From contig JADKFA010000009.1 of assembly GCA_016717725.1 (NCBI GenBank), positions 1 to 64,000 of the forward strand: a DNA stretch of 64,000 nucleotides, read 5' to 3'. This DNA is from Bacteroidota bacterium. Lineage in GTDB: Bacteria; Bacteroidota; Bacteroidia; AKYH767-A; OLB10. Under the pieces are notes generated by a model. It searched no databases and was not told the DNA's origin. It saw only the letters and a list, made by a program, of their open reading frames with translations. Of this stretch, positions 20,544 through 29,727 are shown piece after piece; the first letter of the stretch is position 1, and every line of letters begins with the position of its first letter. Both the position numbers and the translations under genes were made by a program.

Positions 20544-21974
20544 TTATTGCTTTATCGTAATGATTCCCTGCGTAGCCAAAATGCCTTTTACTCTCCATCC
20601 ATAGAACGCTAAATATACAAAACAAAGTATGCCCACAACATAACTTGCCTGGACGCCGAGGAGATTATCAGAAGCGAGCCAGCCTTGCAATAGACTTACA
20701 AATCCTCCACCCATAATCATCATAATTAAAAAGCTAGAACCTTCGTTTGTATGTTTTCCCAATCCAGCAATTGCAAGCGTGAAAATACATGGCCATAATG
20801 TTGAACAAAACAAACCAACGCTGATAAATGCATAAACGCTGATCAACCCATCGGCAAAAATACCAATTAACAAAGTGGCAATTCCACAACAGGAGAAAAG
20901 AAATAATTGTCGAGCAGGATTTCCTCTACTTAATATATCAGCAATAATGATAAGTACAATTACAAATGCATAAACATAAAACGGAGTAAGATCATTATTT
21001 GCAACACGATTTGCAAACAAGAAAACACCAAATGCGGCATAAGGTAAAATAAAATTCAAAAAAGTTCTTACATTTCTTTTTAAATCAAAAGCACCTACGG
21101 CACCTGTCCAACGTCCAATCATCAAACTTGCCCAGAACAGTGAAACATAGGGAGCAATTTCACTGGTTGGTGTTTGCAAATGAACACGCATAAACTCTGG
21201 GAGATTAGAAGCGGTTGAAACTTCAACACCAACATATAAAAAAATGGCAATCATTCCCATCCATAACTGCGGATAAGAAAGTGCAGACTTATATGTCACC
21301 TTGATTTTCGAAGAAGTATGCATTACATTATCTTCATGATGAATTTGATTGGGCAATGAAGAAAATTTGAAAATAATGGCTACGATTACGAAGGCAGCAC
21401 CTAAAATTAAATAAGGTGTTTTCACTGCAGAAAGCGAATCTAAATGCTCGCCTGCTTTTAGCGATCCGAAAATGGCGAAACTCACGATTAGTGGTCCAAT
21501 CGTTGTTCCAATATTATTAATTCCTCCAGCTAAACTCAAACGTTGCGCCCCTTTTTTTGGATTTCCAATTGTAATGGCCAAAGGATTTGCAGCGGTTTGC
21601 TGCAATGAAAATCCCAGACCTACAATGAAGAGTCCCGTGATCATCAAACCGAAAGAAGAAGAATCCGCTGCTGGAAAAAACAATAAAGTGCCCAATGCTG
21701 AAATGACTAGTCCGAGAGCGATACCATTTTTATATCCTATTCGATTTAAAATATCTCCTCCACTTGCTTTAGACGCAAAATAATAAATTAGTGATCCCAC
21801 AGTATAAGCAACATAAAATGCAAATGAGATCATTTGACTTTGCCACTGTTCCAGATTTAACTTTTCTTTGAAAACAGGAATTAGAATGTCATTGCTAGCT
21901 GCAACGAAGCCCCAAAAAAAGAATACAGAGATCAGGATGGGAAGAGAGGTGCGGGAGTTAGATTGGTTGACCAT
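20544..21974 (-). CDS. FucP-type sugar:proton symporter (MFS)
   Basis: An inner-membrane sugar permease of the FucP / glucose-galactose branch of the major facilitator superfamily, about 476 residues with 12 predicted helices. The start ATG at 21974 gives the family N-terminus (SLPILISVFFFWGFVAASND); the frame extends 22 codons upstream, but those residues are not family-like. Typical motifs are FWGFVAASNDILIP at about 17-30, QQTAANPLAI in the fourth-fifth helix area, GGGINN-like LAGGINNIGTTIGP and SFLIMMIMGGGFV near helix 11. Located upstream of GH20, GH2 and GH92 genes on the same strand, it would import a product such as mannose, GlcNAc or fucose; which sugar is not clear from sequence. 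Confidence 0.9.
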   Translation of the reverse strand: MVNQSNSRTSLPILISVFFFWGFVAASNDILIPVFKEKLNLEQWQSQMISFAFYVAYTVGSLIYYFASKASGGDILNRIGYKNGIALGLVISALGTLLFFPAADSSSFGLMITGLFIVGLGFSLQQTAANPLAITIGNPKKGAQRLSLAGGINNIGTTIGPLIVSFAIFGSLKAGEHLDSLSAVKTPYLILGAAFVIVAIIFKFSSLPNQIHHEDNVMHTSSKIKVTYKSALSYPQLWMGMIAIFLYVGVEVSTASNLPEFMRVHLQTPTSEIAPYVSLFWASLMIGRWTGAVGAFDLKRNVRTFLNFILPYAAFGVFLFANRVANNDLTPFYVYAFVIVLIIIADILSRGNPARQLFLFSCCGIATLLIGIFADGLISVYAFISVGLFCSTLWPCIFTLAIAGLGKHTNEGSSFLIMMIMGGGFVSLLQGWLASDNLLGVQASYVVGILCFVYLAFYGWRVKGILATQGIITIKQ

Positions 21975-22313
21975 AAATAGATGAGGGTGAAGATAAAATA
22001 AATTCAATATAGTCTTAAACATTAAACTTAAATTGTACACACACCCAATTTTTAATTCTAGTCCAATAAAACTTAACCAGAAGATGTCACCATAATCATT
22101 GTAAAATATTGATTGAAGGCTTCCTAATAATTATAATTTTTTCAAGAATTATATACGCTCTTGTTACTAAAACATGCAATTTTCACTATATTCTGAGGTA
22201 ATTTGTCTTTTCTAAAAATATTTTAGCCTAAATAACAATTCAGAAAGTGGACAATTACAAGAAAATAATAGCAGATAGAGCGGTACCATTCTAAATTAAT
22301 TTATATAAAAAAG

Positions 22314-22330
22314 CACACTGAGTTAGTGTG
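22314..22330. promoter_or_regulatory. Small dyad CACACT-GAGTT-AGTGTG
   Basis: A perfect 6-bp inverted repeat with a 5-base spacer, about 125 bases before the OmpA gene. It could be an operator half-site pair or a small hairpin. No regulator is known. Confidence 0.25.
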
Positions 22331-22411
22331 AGTTTCAATAGGATACGGAGTATGAACAATTCAATGTAAGTACCTTCTGAAATAGATCATAAATTATAAT
22401 AAGTATAATCG

Positions 22412-22419
22412 TAATTTTG
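22412..22419 (+). promoter_or_regulatory. Likely -7 promoter box (TAATTTTG) of the OmpA gene
   Basis: TAATTTTG matches the Bacteroidota -7 consensus TAnnTTTG exactly and would give a leader of about 30 bases to the ATG at 22457. No clear TTTG -33 element is seen 19-21 bases upstream, so confidence is moderate to low. Confidence 0.4.
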
Positions 22420-22456
22420 CGGAACGAAATAAAAAAATCAATTAAAAAATTAAACA

Positions 22457-23296
22457 ATGAATAAAATTTTAATAGGTGTACTTGCCATCAGCTTCATGAC
22501 TACAAGTTGTGTGAGCAGAAAAAAGTACAACAAGCAAAGTGCACTTTACGAAACCTTAAAGAAGGATTGTGGTGTAATCGAAAGTAATCTTCAAAAGTGT
22601 TTAGATGAAAGCGGAAGAAATGCAGCAGAAAACGCGCGTTTAAATCAAGAGCTTGCTGACTTAAAAGCTAACAGCACAACCATGTTACAGCAATTGAGTA
22701 ATATGTCGGTGATCAATTCAACACAGTCTGAGAGCATTCGAAAATCTTTAGAGAATATCAATTCAAAAGATTCATACATCAAAGATTTGCAAACAGCCAT
22801 GGCTCATAAAGATTCTCTAAATATGGCCTTAGTTTTAAATCTGAAAGGTGCTTTAAAAGATGTGAATGACGAAGATGTTACTATTAACGTAGAAGGTAGT
22901 GCAGTATTCATTAGCATTTCTGATAAAATGTTATTCAGCAGCGGAAGTTACAACATTACTCCTCGCGCTAAAACGGTTCTTGGCAAAGTGGCTGAAGTAA
23001 TTAAGGCACAACCGGATGTTCAGTTTATGGTAGAAGGACATACTGATAACAAAGCGATCTCTACTGCTTCTATTAAGGACAATTGGGATTTAAGTGTGAT
23101 GCGTGCTACTTCAGTGGTACGTGTGTTACAGAAAAATTATGGTGTTGATCCCTCAAGAATGATTGCTGCAGGTCGCAGTGAATATGTTCCTGTGACGAGC
23201 AATGGTGACACAAATGGTCGCTCACTAAACCGTAGAACACGCATTGTAATTCTACCACAATTGGATCAATTTTTTAAGATGTTGGAACCGAAATAA
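22457..23296 (+). CDS. OmpA family outer-membrane lipoprotein
   Basis: A 279-residue lipoprotein that should tether the outer membrane to peptidoglycan. The lipobox ends at Cys18 (FMTTSC). Residues about 30-125 are strongly helical with heptad-like spacing (coiled coil). Residues about 150-275 form the OmpA C-terminal domain: LFSSGSYNITPRAKTVLGKV, then VEGHTDN, then NWDLSVMRATSVVRVL, then the NRRTRIVI end, including the Asp and Arg that bind diaminopimelate. It stands alone between a divergent permease and a convergent efflux operon, and a terminator follows. Codon and sequence features are ordinary. Probably a constitutive cell-envelope protein. Confidence 0.93.
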   Translation: MNKILIGVLAISFMTTSCVSRKKYNKQSALYETLKKDCGVIESNLQKCLDESGRNAAENARLNQELADLKANSTTMLQQLSNMSVINSTQSESIRKSLENINSKDSYIKDLQTAMAHKDSLNMALVLNLKGALKDVNDEDVTINVEGSAVFISISDKMLFSSGSYNITPRAKTVLGKVAEVIKAQPDVQFMVEGHTDNKAISTASIKDNWDLSVMRATSVVRVLQKNYGVDPSRMIAAGRSEYVPVTSNGDTNGRSLNRRTRIVILPQLDQFFKMLEPK

Positions 23297-23334
23297 AAAA
23301 TAAAATTCCAACAACAAACAACAACAACAATATA

Positions 23335-23374
23335 CAACAAAGCCCGAGGTTTAAACCTGGGGCTTTGTTGTTTT
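23335..23374. terminator. Rho-independent terminator between convergent genes
   Basis: A 15-bp stem with one mismatch (CAACAAAGCCCGAGG against CCTGGGGCTTTGTTG), loop TTTAAA, then TTTT on the plus strand. It lies 38 bases after the OmpA gene. Its partly symmetrical ends could also serve the convergent TolC gene. Confidence 0.85.
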
Positions 23375-23421
23375 ACATGTAAATTTATTATTTTAATATT
23401 GAACTAAATGTTGCAAAATTT

Positions 23422-24762
23422 TTATTGGATCAATTTTCCATTTAAACGCAGTATGCCAACTTCCGAAATTTTTGCTTGATAGCGAGCAAGCGCTAATCGA
23501 GAAACTGCTTCCTGATAATATCGTTGTGCTTCCAGAATCTCGAGAGATGTACTTAAGCCAAGTTTTAATCGCTCCAACTCAATCATCAGATTTTCTTCTG
23601 CCATCAACTTACTTTCTTCTTCCAGCTTTAATAATTCTTTAGTTCGACTAAAATCTCTCCATTGTTTTCTTTCCTCTTCCTGTCTTCGTAACCAAGCTTC
23701 AGAAAAGTTTTGCTCTGCTAATTGCAATCCAAGTCGAGCATGCTTAATGGCATTTCCATTTCTAAATCCGTCGAACAAGGCCCACCTAAAATTAACACCC
23801 AACCCCGGTCCTGTATTTTGATTTTTCAATAAAAATCCAGCTTCATTTTCTGTACGATTGAAACTATAGTCGGCCACAAAAGTAAGAGTAGGCCATAACG
23901 CTCCCTTGCTTTCTTTCAACCTCTGCATGGAAGTTTGTTGTTGTTGGTTAGCTAATTTAATTCGCAGATCGTTACTTTGCAAATCCTTCTCGAGTGAAAT
24001 ATCAGAAATCACGATACTATCTGGAGTCGTAAAAAATATTGAAGGGTCTCTTCCTAATAATATATTCAGATTTTCTCTTTGTTCTTCCAAGGCGGAGAGT
24101 CGCGTTAGTTGTTGAGCTAAGTGAAGATGTTTTTCCAATTTGGCTTGTAAAAGAGCAGGCTTGTTTCCATTCCCTGATTCAATACGCAATTCGGCAAATG
24201 TTACTCGGAGGCTATCTACTTGAAGTAATGCCTCTACCGCCTTCAGATTTTCTTCCTCCACCCTCACCATAAAATAAGCCGCGATAACCTGCTGCACCGT
24301 AATTTCCATTTGAAGTTTTAAAGAGAGGCGAGCTTCTTCCGACAAACTATTTAAGCGCCCTTTTTTAGCAAACATGGCTAGTCCATCAAAGAGGATCCAT
24401 TGTAATCCTACACTTGCATTATATAACGTTGAGGCAGCTCCGTCATTTTCAATTGTACGACCATCGGATAATGATTGCTCTAACGACAAGTTTGTTTTTT
24501 GCATACCTGCATCTAAAACAACTTGTGGCAACAATCCAGCCTCACCAACTGTATTCAATTTGACAGCTTGTTGTTCAAGAATCGAGGCGGCTTGCACATC
24601 GTAGTTTTTCTCTAGCGCGATACGAATAGCATCTTGCAAAAGAAGCGATTCCTGTCCGTAGGAAATGCTACTCAACAATAGGATGGGCAGCCAGATTATC
24701 GATTTCCTCTTTATGGTTGGCCTTACATTATACATCTTTAGAAACAGATTCATGTTTAACAC
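23422..24762 (-). CDS. TolC family outer-membrane efflux protein
   Basis: The outer-membrane channel of the tripartite efflux pump coded by this operon. It has 446 residues, typical for the family. A signal peptide follows a basic start (LPILLLSSISYG, then QE). The mature part has the long helical repeats of the TolC fold in two halves, each beginning with a conserved segment: LLLQDAIRIALEKNYDVQAA and, halfway, DLRIKLANQQQQTSMQRLKE followed by LWPTLTFVADY. The frame starts at 24762, but ATG codons at 24753 and 24735 are also possible; the gene overlaps the end of the RND gene, which indicates coupled translation. Drug, dye or metal range cannot be read from the sequence. Confidence 0.92.
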   Translation of the reverse strand: MLNMNLFLKMYNVRPTIKRKSIIWLPILLLSSISYGQESLLLQDAIRIALEKNYDVQAASILEQQAVKLNTVGEAGLLPQVVLDAGMQKTNLSLEQSLSDGRTIENDGAASTLYNASVGLQWILFDGLAMFAKKGRLNSLSEEARLSLKLQMEITVQQVIAAYFMVRVEEENLKAVEALLQVDSLRVTFAELRIESGNGNKPALLQAKLEKHLHLAQQLTRLSALEEQRENLNILLGRDPSIFFTTPDSIVISDISLEKDLQSNDLRIKLANQQQQTSMQRLKESKGALWPTLTFVADYSFNRTENEAGFLLKNQNTGPGLGVNFRWALFDGFRNGNAIKHARLGLQLAEQNFSEAWLRRQEEERKQWRDFSRTKELLKLEEESKLMAEENLMIELERLKLGLSTSLEILEAQRYYQEAVSRLALARYQAKISEVGILRLNGKLIQ

Positions 24763-27700
24763 TATCCTTCTTACGACTCAAATAGGTGTACATGGCAGGA
24801 ATCACATACAAGGTTAACATCAGTGAGAAAAAGAGACCTCCAATAATAACAACACCCAAGGGAATTCGACTCTGCGCACCTGCTCCCAATGCCAATGCGA
24901 TAGGTAAAGCGCCTAACATCGTCGCTAAACTTGTCATCAATATGGGGCGCAAACGCAGAGCAGATGCTTCCATGATGGCTTCCATTTTACTCTTCCCACT
25001 TTCGCGAAGTTGATTAGCGAATTCAACGATCATAATTCCGTTTTTTGTTACTAAGCCAATCAACATAATCATTCCAATTTGACTAAAAATATTTAAGGTA
25101 AGATTAAAGTACCACAATGAAAAAAAGGCACCACCCAAAGCGAGTGGGACGGTAATCATAATGATAAAGGGATCAATAAAACTTTCGAATTGGGCGGCAA
25201 GAATTAAATAGATTAACAACAAGGCCAGCAAGAACGCATATAAAGCATTTGAAGAACTTTCTGCAAAATCGCGACTAGCACCTGTTAGCTGCGTACTAAA
25301 ACTATCGTCTAATAAATTAGAAGCAATCGTATTCATTTCCTTAACGCCATCACCAATGGTACTTCCTGGGGCCAATCCAGCAGAAATGGTTGCAGACTTA
25401 AAACGATTATAATGATACAACTGGGGTGGACTACTTTGCTCTTCCAGCTTTACTACATTATCCAACTGCACCAATTCACCCGCATTATTCCGCAAATAAA
25501 TCATTCGTAAATCTGTTGGTTCATCGCGATTACTTCTATCAAATTGTCCGATCACCTGATACTGTTTACCGTTCTTTTGAAAATAAGCAAAACGTTGACC
25601 ACTAAAAGCGAGTTGTAAAGTTTGCGCTACATCACGAACTGAAAGCCCTAAAGTTCTTGCTTTCTCTCGATCGATACTCACCTCCAATTCGGGCCTATTA
25701 AATTTCAAATTCACATCGCTACCTTGGAAAACAGGATTATCGTTCACTGCCTTAATAAATTTTGGTACTACGGCCTTGAGTTTTTCAAAATCGGAAGCTT
25801 GAATAACAAATTGAACTGGAAGTCCGCGTGGGCCTCCACCTGCGGATATCGTTTGTTCTTGCACCACAAAAGTACGTGCAGCGGGAAATCCCTTGGTTAA
25901 CCTTGTCACTTGATCTACAATTTGCTGTTGTGAACGTTCACGTTTATTAGGTTCATCCAATACTATTCGACCAAAGCCAGTATTTACGGCACCTGATCCT
26001 GCAAAACCAGGAGCAGTAACGGTGAGGCATACCCGCCGTTCGGGAACAGAGTCCATCACCACATCTGAAACAGAAGAGAGAAAACGATCTGTATATTCAA
26101 ACGATGCTCCTTCAGGTGCCGTTACTAAAAGACGAAACCAGCTTCTATCTTCGAGGGGTGCCAATTCTGTTTGCAGTAAGCTCCCAAAGAAAAAAATCAT
26201 TCCAGTTACCAATGCTAATATGCACGCACGACCCCGTTTACGCATAAATCCCCTTAATGATCGTTCATAGGTTTGATCCAATTTACGAAAGAAGGGTTCG
26301 CTCCAGTTATAAAATTTACTATGTCCCTTCTTTTTGCGAATCATGTGTGCATTCAACATAGGGGTAAGAGATAAACTTACAAACGCTGAAATGAGCACTG
26401 CGCCCGACAGTACAATACCAAACTCTCGGAAAAGTCGACCCACAAAACCTTCCATAAAAATCACGGGTAGGAATACTGCGGCGAGTGTGATCGATGTTGA
26501 AATGACAACGAAGAAAATTTCAGCTGAACCCTTATGAGCCGCTTCTACTGGATTCATTCCTTTCTCTACCTTCTTAAAAATATTTTCAGTTACAACAATA
26601 CCATCATCAACTACCAACCCTGTTGCTAAAACGATAGCTAATAGCGTTAATACATTAATAGAGTAACCCATCAGATACATAATAAAAAATGCACCAATTA
26701 GTGAAACAGGAATGTCGATTAGCGGTCGAAAGGCGATGAGCCAATCTCTAAAAAACAAGAAAATAATAAGTACAACTAAAAGAATTGCTATTAAAAGAGT
26801 CTCCTCTACTTCCTTTACTGAGTTTCGAATAAAACGAGTATTATCCATCGCAATATTCAATTTAATGTCGGAGGGCACATCCTTTTTTATTTGTTCCAAT
26901 CGCTTATAAAACTCATCAGCAATTTCAATATAATTTGCACCTGGTTGAGGTATAATGGCACATGCTACCATTGGAACGCCATTATTCTTTAATATCGTCT
27001 CTTCATTTTCGGGTCCTAATGTAGCGTAACCAACATCTTTTAATCGAATAATATTATCCTTATCATTCTTTAAAATAAGATTATTAAACTCTTCTTCACT
27101 GCTCAATCGACCCATGGTTTTCACTGTCAACTCGCTATTATTCCCAGCTATTTTTCCTCCCGGAAGATCAACATTTTCCTTTTCCAAAGCGTCGCGAATA
27201 TCCAAGGGGGTTAATCCAAAGGATGCTAACTTCACTGGATCCATCCACAACCGCATCGCATATCTCTTTTGCCCCCAAATTTGGATGGCACTCACTCCAG
27301 GAATAGTTTGCAATCGTTCGCCGATTACATTCTCGCCATAGTCACTTAGCTCCAACACATTTCGCGTATCACTTTGAACTGTTAAGGATATGATCGATTC
27401 AGAATTTGCATCGCTCTTTGTTACGATAGGAAGTCCATCAATATCTTGAGGTAAGTTTCGAACCGCTTGAGAAACTTTATCACGAACATCATTTGCAGCT
27501 GCCTCGAGCTCCATGTCAAGATCAAATTCGACTGTGATGACGCTACTTCCTAAATTACTAGCAGAAGAAATCGATCTAATTCCGGCAATTCCATTTATAG
27601 CTTTCTCTAAGGGTTCCGTAATTTGCGATTCAATCACATCAGCATTAGCTCCAGCATAACCTGTTCGCACGGTTATTACAGGTGGATCAATAGATGGATA

Positions 27701-27808
27701 CTCGCGCACGCCTAAAAAACCAAAACCTATGGCACCGAACAAAATAATTAAAAGCGACATTACAATCGCTAATACTGGACGGTTTATGCTGAGAGAAGGT
27801 AAATTCAT
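24728..27808 (-). CDS. RND efflux transporter, HAE1 (AcrB-like) family
   Basis: The inner-membrane proton-driven pump of the operon, 1026 residues with 12 helices and two large periplasmic loops. It begins with the usual NLPSLSINRPVLAIVMSLL and has GVREYPSIDPPVITVRTGY next. The proton-relay Asp pair is in GLVVDDGIVVTENIF of helix 4 (near 407-408), and the partner Lys/Thr region is in GLVTKNGIMIVEFANQLRE of helix 10. SRIPLGVVIIGGL near the end is also characteristic. Complete, no lesions. The adaptor gene lies 8 bases upstream and the TolC gene overlaps its end, giving the standard adaptor-pump-channel order. Export of amphiphilic compounds is the expected role. Confidence 0.95.
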   Translation of the reverse strand: MNLPSLSINRPVLAIVMSLLIILFGAIGFGFLGVREYPSIDPPVITVRTGYAGANADVIESQITEPLEKAINGIAGIRSISSASNLGSSVITVEFDLDMELEAAANDVRDKVSQAVRNLPQDIDGLPIVTKSDANSESIISLTVQSDTRNVLELSDYGENVIGERLQTIPGVSAIQIWGQKRYAMRLWMDPVKLASFGLTPLDIRDALEKENVDLPGGKIAGNNSELTVKTMGRLSSEEEFNNLILKNDKDNIIRLKDVGYATLGPENEETILKNNGVPMVACAIIPQPGANYIEIADEFYKRLEQIKKDVPSDIKLNIAMDNTRFIRNSVKEVEETLLIAILLVVLIIFLFFRDWLIAFRPLIDIPVSLIGAFFIMYLMGYSINVLTLLAIVLATGLVVDDGIVVTENIFKKVEKGMNPVEAAHKGSAEIFFVVISTSITLAAVFLPVIFMEGFVGRLFREFGIVLSGAVLISAFVSLSLTPMLNAHMIRKKKGHSKFYNWSEPFFRKLDQTYERSLRGFMRKRGRACILALVTGMIFFFGSLLQTELAPLEDRSWFRLLVTAPEGASFEYTDRFLSSVSDVVMDSVPERRVCLTVTAPGFAGSGAVNTGFGRIVLDEPNKRERSQQQIVDQVTRLTKGFPAARTFVVQEQTISAGGGPRGLPVQFVIQASDFEKLKAVVPKFIKAVNDNPVFQGSDVNLKFNRPELEVSIDREKARTLGLSVRDVAQTLQLAFSGQRFAYFQKNGKQYQVIGQFDRSNRDEPTDLRMIYLRNNAGELVQLDNVVKLEEQSSPPQLYHYNRFKSATISAGLAPGSTIGDGVKEMNTIASNLLDDSFSTQLTGASRDFAESSSNALYAFLLALLLIYLILAAQFESFIDPFIIMITVPLALGGAFFSLWYFNLTLNIFSQIGMIMLIGLVTKNGIMIVEFANQLRESGKSKMEAIMEASALRLRPILMTSLATMLGALPIALALGAGAQSRIPLGVVIIGGLFFSLMLTLYVIPAMYTYLSRKKDSVKHESVSKDV

Positions 27809-27816
27809 GAAAAAGA

Positions 27817-28863
27817 TTAATTTTTAATTTTGATATCACTTCCTGGACGAAGTTGCAATAAACCAGTAGTTATGATGGTATCACCTGCTTGCAAGCCATG
27901 AAGAATTTGCAATGCCGAATCATTCCGTACACCTGTTTGCACACTAACGGTGTCGGCTTTACCCGAACGAACAACAAAAACTTGCTTCCCCTTTAAAACA
28001 GGAACAATTGCTTGTGAGGGTACCAGCAATGCTGTAGATGTAAATAAGGATAAAGTAACGCGGGCAAAGGAACCAGGCCAAACTTGACCGTTTGTTTCTT
28101 CACAATAGGCACGGATTTTAATGCTTCTACTCCCTGCATTTACGGTAGGTTCCATAGCATACACACGCGCCATAAATTTTGCATTCACTCCATTCAAGCT
28201 AAACTGAACTGTATCGCCCAACTTTACTCTTCCTAAATAAAATTCCGAAATACTAAATTCAAGTTTCAATGGGTTTAGTTTTTGAATTGAAATTATATCC
28301 TGTTGACTATTAACAAAAGCACCTTCACTCACTTTTCGCAAACCCAAGACACCATCGAAAGGAGCGTGAATTTCAGTTTTATCGATCTGTGCGAAAATCA
28401 CATTTCTTTCTGCTTTTAACTCTTCCACTTCTGTTTCAAGCACATCAAATTCCTCACGACTAATTCCTTGAATATTGAGTAGCTTTTTATTTCTCTCCAG
28501 TTTCTGTTCGGCCAACTTTATAGAGGCATTCAGCTTTTGCAAGTGGGCTTTTAACTCAGAATCATTAATTTTCACTAGCAAAGTTCCCTTCCGAACATTT
28601 CTTCCCTCTTCCAAATTCAGTGAAGTTATTCGACCTGAGACTTCGGCTACCAAATTCACTTCTTCGTTGGCTAATATTGTTCCTGTACTTTGGATTACTT
28701 CGTTAAATGATTGTGGATGAACCACGATAACATCTACTAACACAGGAGCACCCTTTGGTGCACCTCCACCAACATTAGTTGTAGCAGAAGGAAACAAAAA
28801 GTATTTTAATGCAAAAAGAATTGCAACAATTACTACAATGATAACAGGTGTTTTTATTCGCAT
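27817..28863 (-). CDS. RND efflux periplasmic adaptor subunit
   Basis: The membrane-fusion protein that links the pump to TolC, 348 residues. An N-terminal anchor helix covers about residues 5-24. Then come the half-lipoyl motif (GTILANEEVNLVAEVSGRI and the second half DKTEIHAPFDGVLGLRKV), a helical hairpin of about 100-170 with ELKAHLQKLNASIKLAEQKL, a beta-barrel, and a membrane-proximal domain near the end (VRNDSALQILHGLQAGDTII). No lipobox is present, so it is anchored by the N-terminal helix rather than lipid. It is first in the operon; the promoter should be in 28864-29003, where no clear consensus was found. No TetR-type regulator gene is adjacent. Confidence 0.93.
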   Translation of the reverse strand: MRIKTPVIIVVIVAILFALKYFLFPSATTNVGGGAPKGAPVLVDVIVVHPQSFNEVIQSTGTILANEEVNLVAEVSGRITSLNLEEGRNVRKGTLLVKINDSELKAHLQKLNASIKLAEQKLERNKKLLNIQGISREEFDVLETEVEELKAERNVIFAQIDKTEIHAPFDGVLGLRKVSEGAFVNSQQDIISIQKLNPLKLEFSISEFYLGRVKLGDTVQFSLNGVNAKFMARVYAMEPTVNAGSRSIKIRAYCEETNGQVWPGSFARVTLSLFTSTALLVPSQAIVPVLKGKQVFVVRSGKADTVSVQTGVRNDSALQILHGLQAGDTIITTGLLQLRPGSDIKIKN

Positions 28864-29003
28864 AAATTAAATTAAATATTCTTCATATATATGCACTGAA
28901 ACGAGAAATCCAACAATAAATTTTGAATAGTGTTGAAATACACTTCAACATTCCGTACTAAGCTGAATTGAAGATGATAAAACTGAAAACCAATCGATTT
29001 TAA

Positions 29004-29711
29004 CTACATCATCAATCTTCCTGCAACCACATCCCAATTCACCACATTCCACCAAGCATTAATATAATCGAGTCGTTTGTTCTGATATTTTAAATAATAG
29101 GCATGTTCCCATACATCTAAACAAAGTATAGGTGTACCTTTCAACTCTGCAAGATCCATCAACGGATTATCTTGGTTTGGGGTAGAACAAATTTGCAACT
29201 TCCCTTCGTTGTTTTTTATTAACCAAGCCCATCCGCTACCGAAACGATTTTTTGCTTCATTGGTAAACAGTTCTTTAAATTTCTCAAAACTATCGAATGA
29301 AGTATTAATTGCTTCTAACAACTTTCCCTTCGGTATGCCACCACCGTTAGGCTTCATGATGGTCCAAAACATAGAATGGTTCCAATGTCCGCCTGCATTA
29401 TTGCGAACACCTTGAGGATACTTTGACACCATTCGTAAAATGTTCTCCAGATTCGGATCATGAATATGCAAATCGGCACAAAGCTTATTTAAATTATCCA
29501 CATATGCTTGATGATGCTTCGTATAATGAATCTCCATGGTTAACGCATCAATATGTGGCTCCAATGACTTTAGTTCATACGGAATAGAAGGTAATTTGAA
29601 ATTGGGATCACCATGCGGAGTTGCAAATATTCCTGCATTTGTCGCCACTACACCTGCGGTAGTAAGTGCGCTTACTTTGATAAATTCGCGTCGCGTAAAT
29701 GAATTTTCCAT
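29004..29711 (-). CDS. sodA: Exported superoxide dismutase, Mn-type
   Basis: Converts superoxide to oxygen and peroxide. The ATG at 29711 gives 235 residues that begin with a twin-arginine signal (TRREFIKVSALTTAG), so the enzyme is probably exported folded with its metal. A longer frame from 29738 is possible but would overlap the upstream gene. Metal ligands are His62 (in EIHYTKHHQAY), His112 (GGHWNHSMFW), Asp199 and His203 (DVWEHAYY). The Gly at the GGH motif and the Gln in STPNQDNPLM point to the Mn rather than the Fe type; cambialistic use cannot be excluded. It follows the biotin carrier gene by 16 bases and is likely cotranscribed. Confidence 0.93.
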   Translation of the reverse strand: MENSFTRREFIKVSALTTAGVVATNAGIFATPHGDPNFKLPSIPYELKSLEPHIDALTMEIHYTKHHQAYVDNLNKLCADLHIHDPNLENILRMVSKYPQGVRNNAGGHWNHSMFWTIMKPNGGGIPKGKLLEAINTSFDSFEKFKELFTNEAKNRFGSGWAWLIKNNEGKLQICSTPNQDNPLMDLAELKGTPILCLDVWEHAYYLKYQNKRLDYINAWWNVVNWDVVAGRLMM

Positions 29712-29727
29712 ATTTATTGATTTTAAT

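Larger units (their letters stand above)
21975..22456. other. Divergent intergenic region of 482 bases
   Basis: It lies between the permease (minus) and the OmpA lipoprotein (plus) and must hold both promoters. A 6-bp inverted repeat CACACT/AGTGTG with a 5-base loop sits at 22314-22330, and a promoter-like box at 22412-22419. No open frame of interest or RNA gene was seen. Confidence 0.45.
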
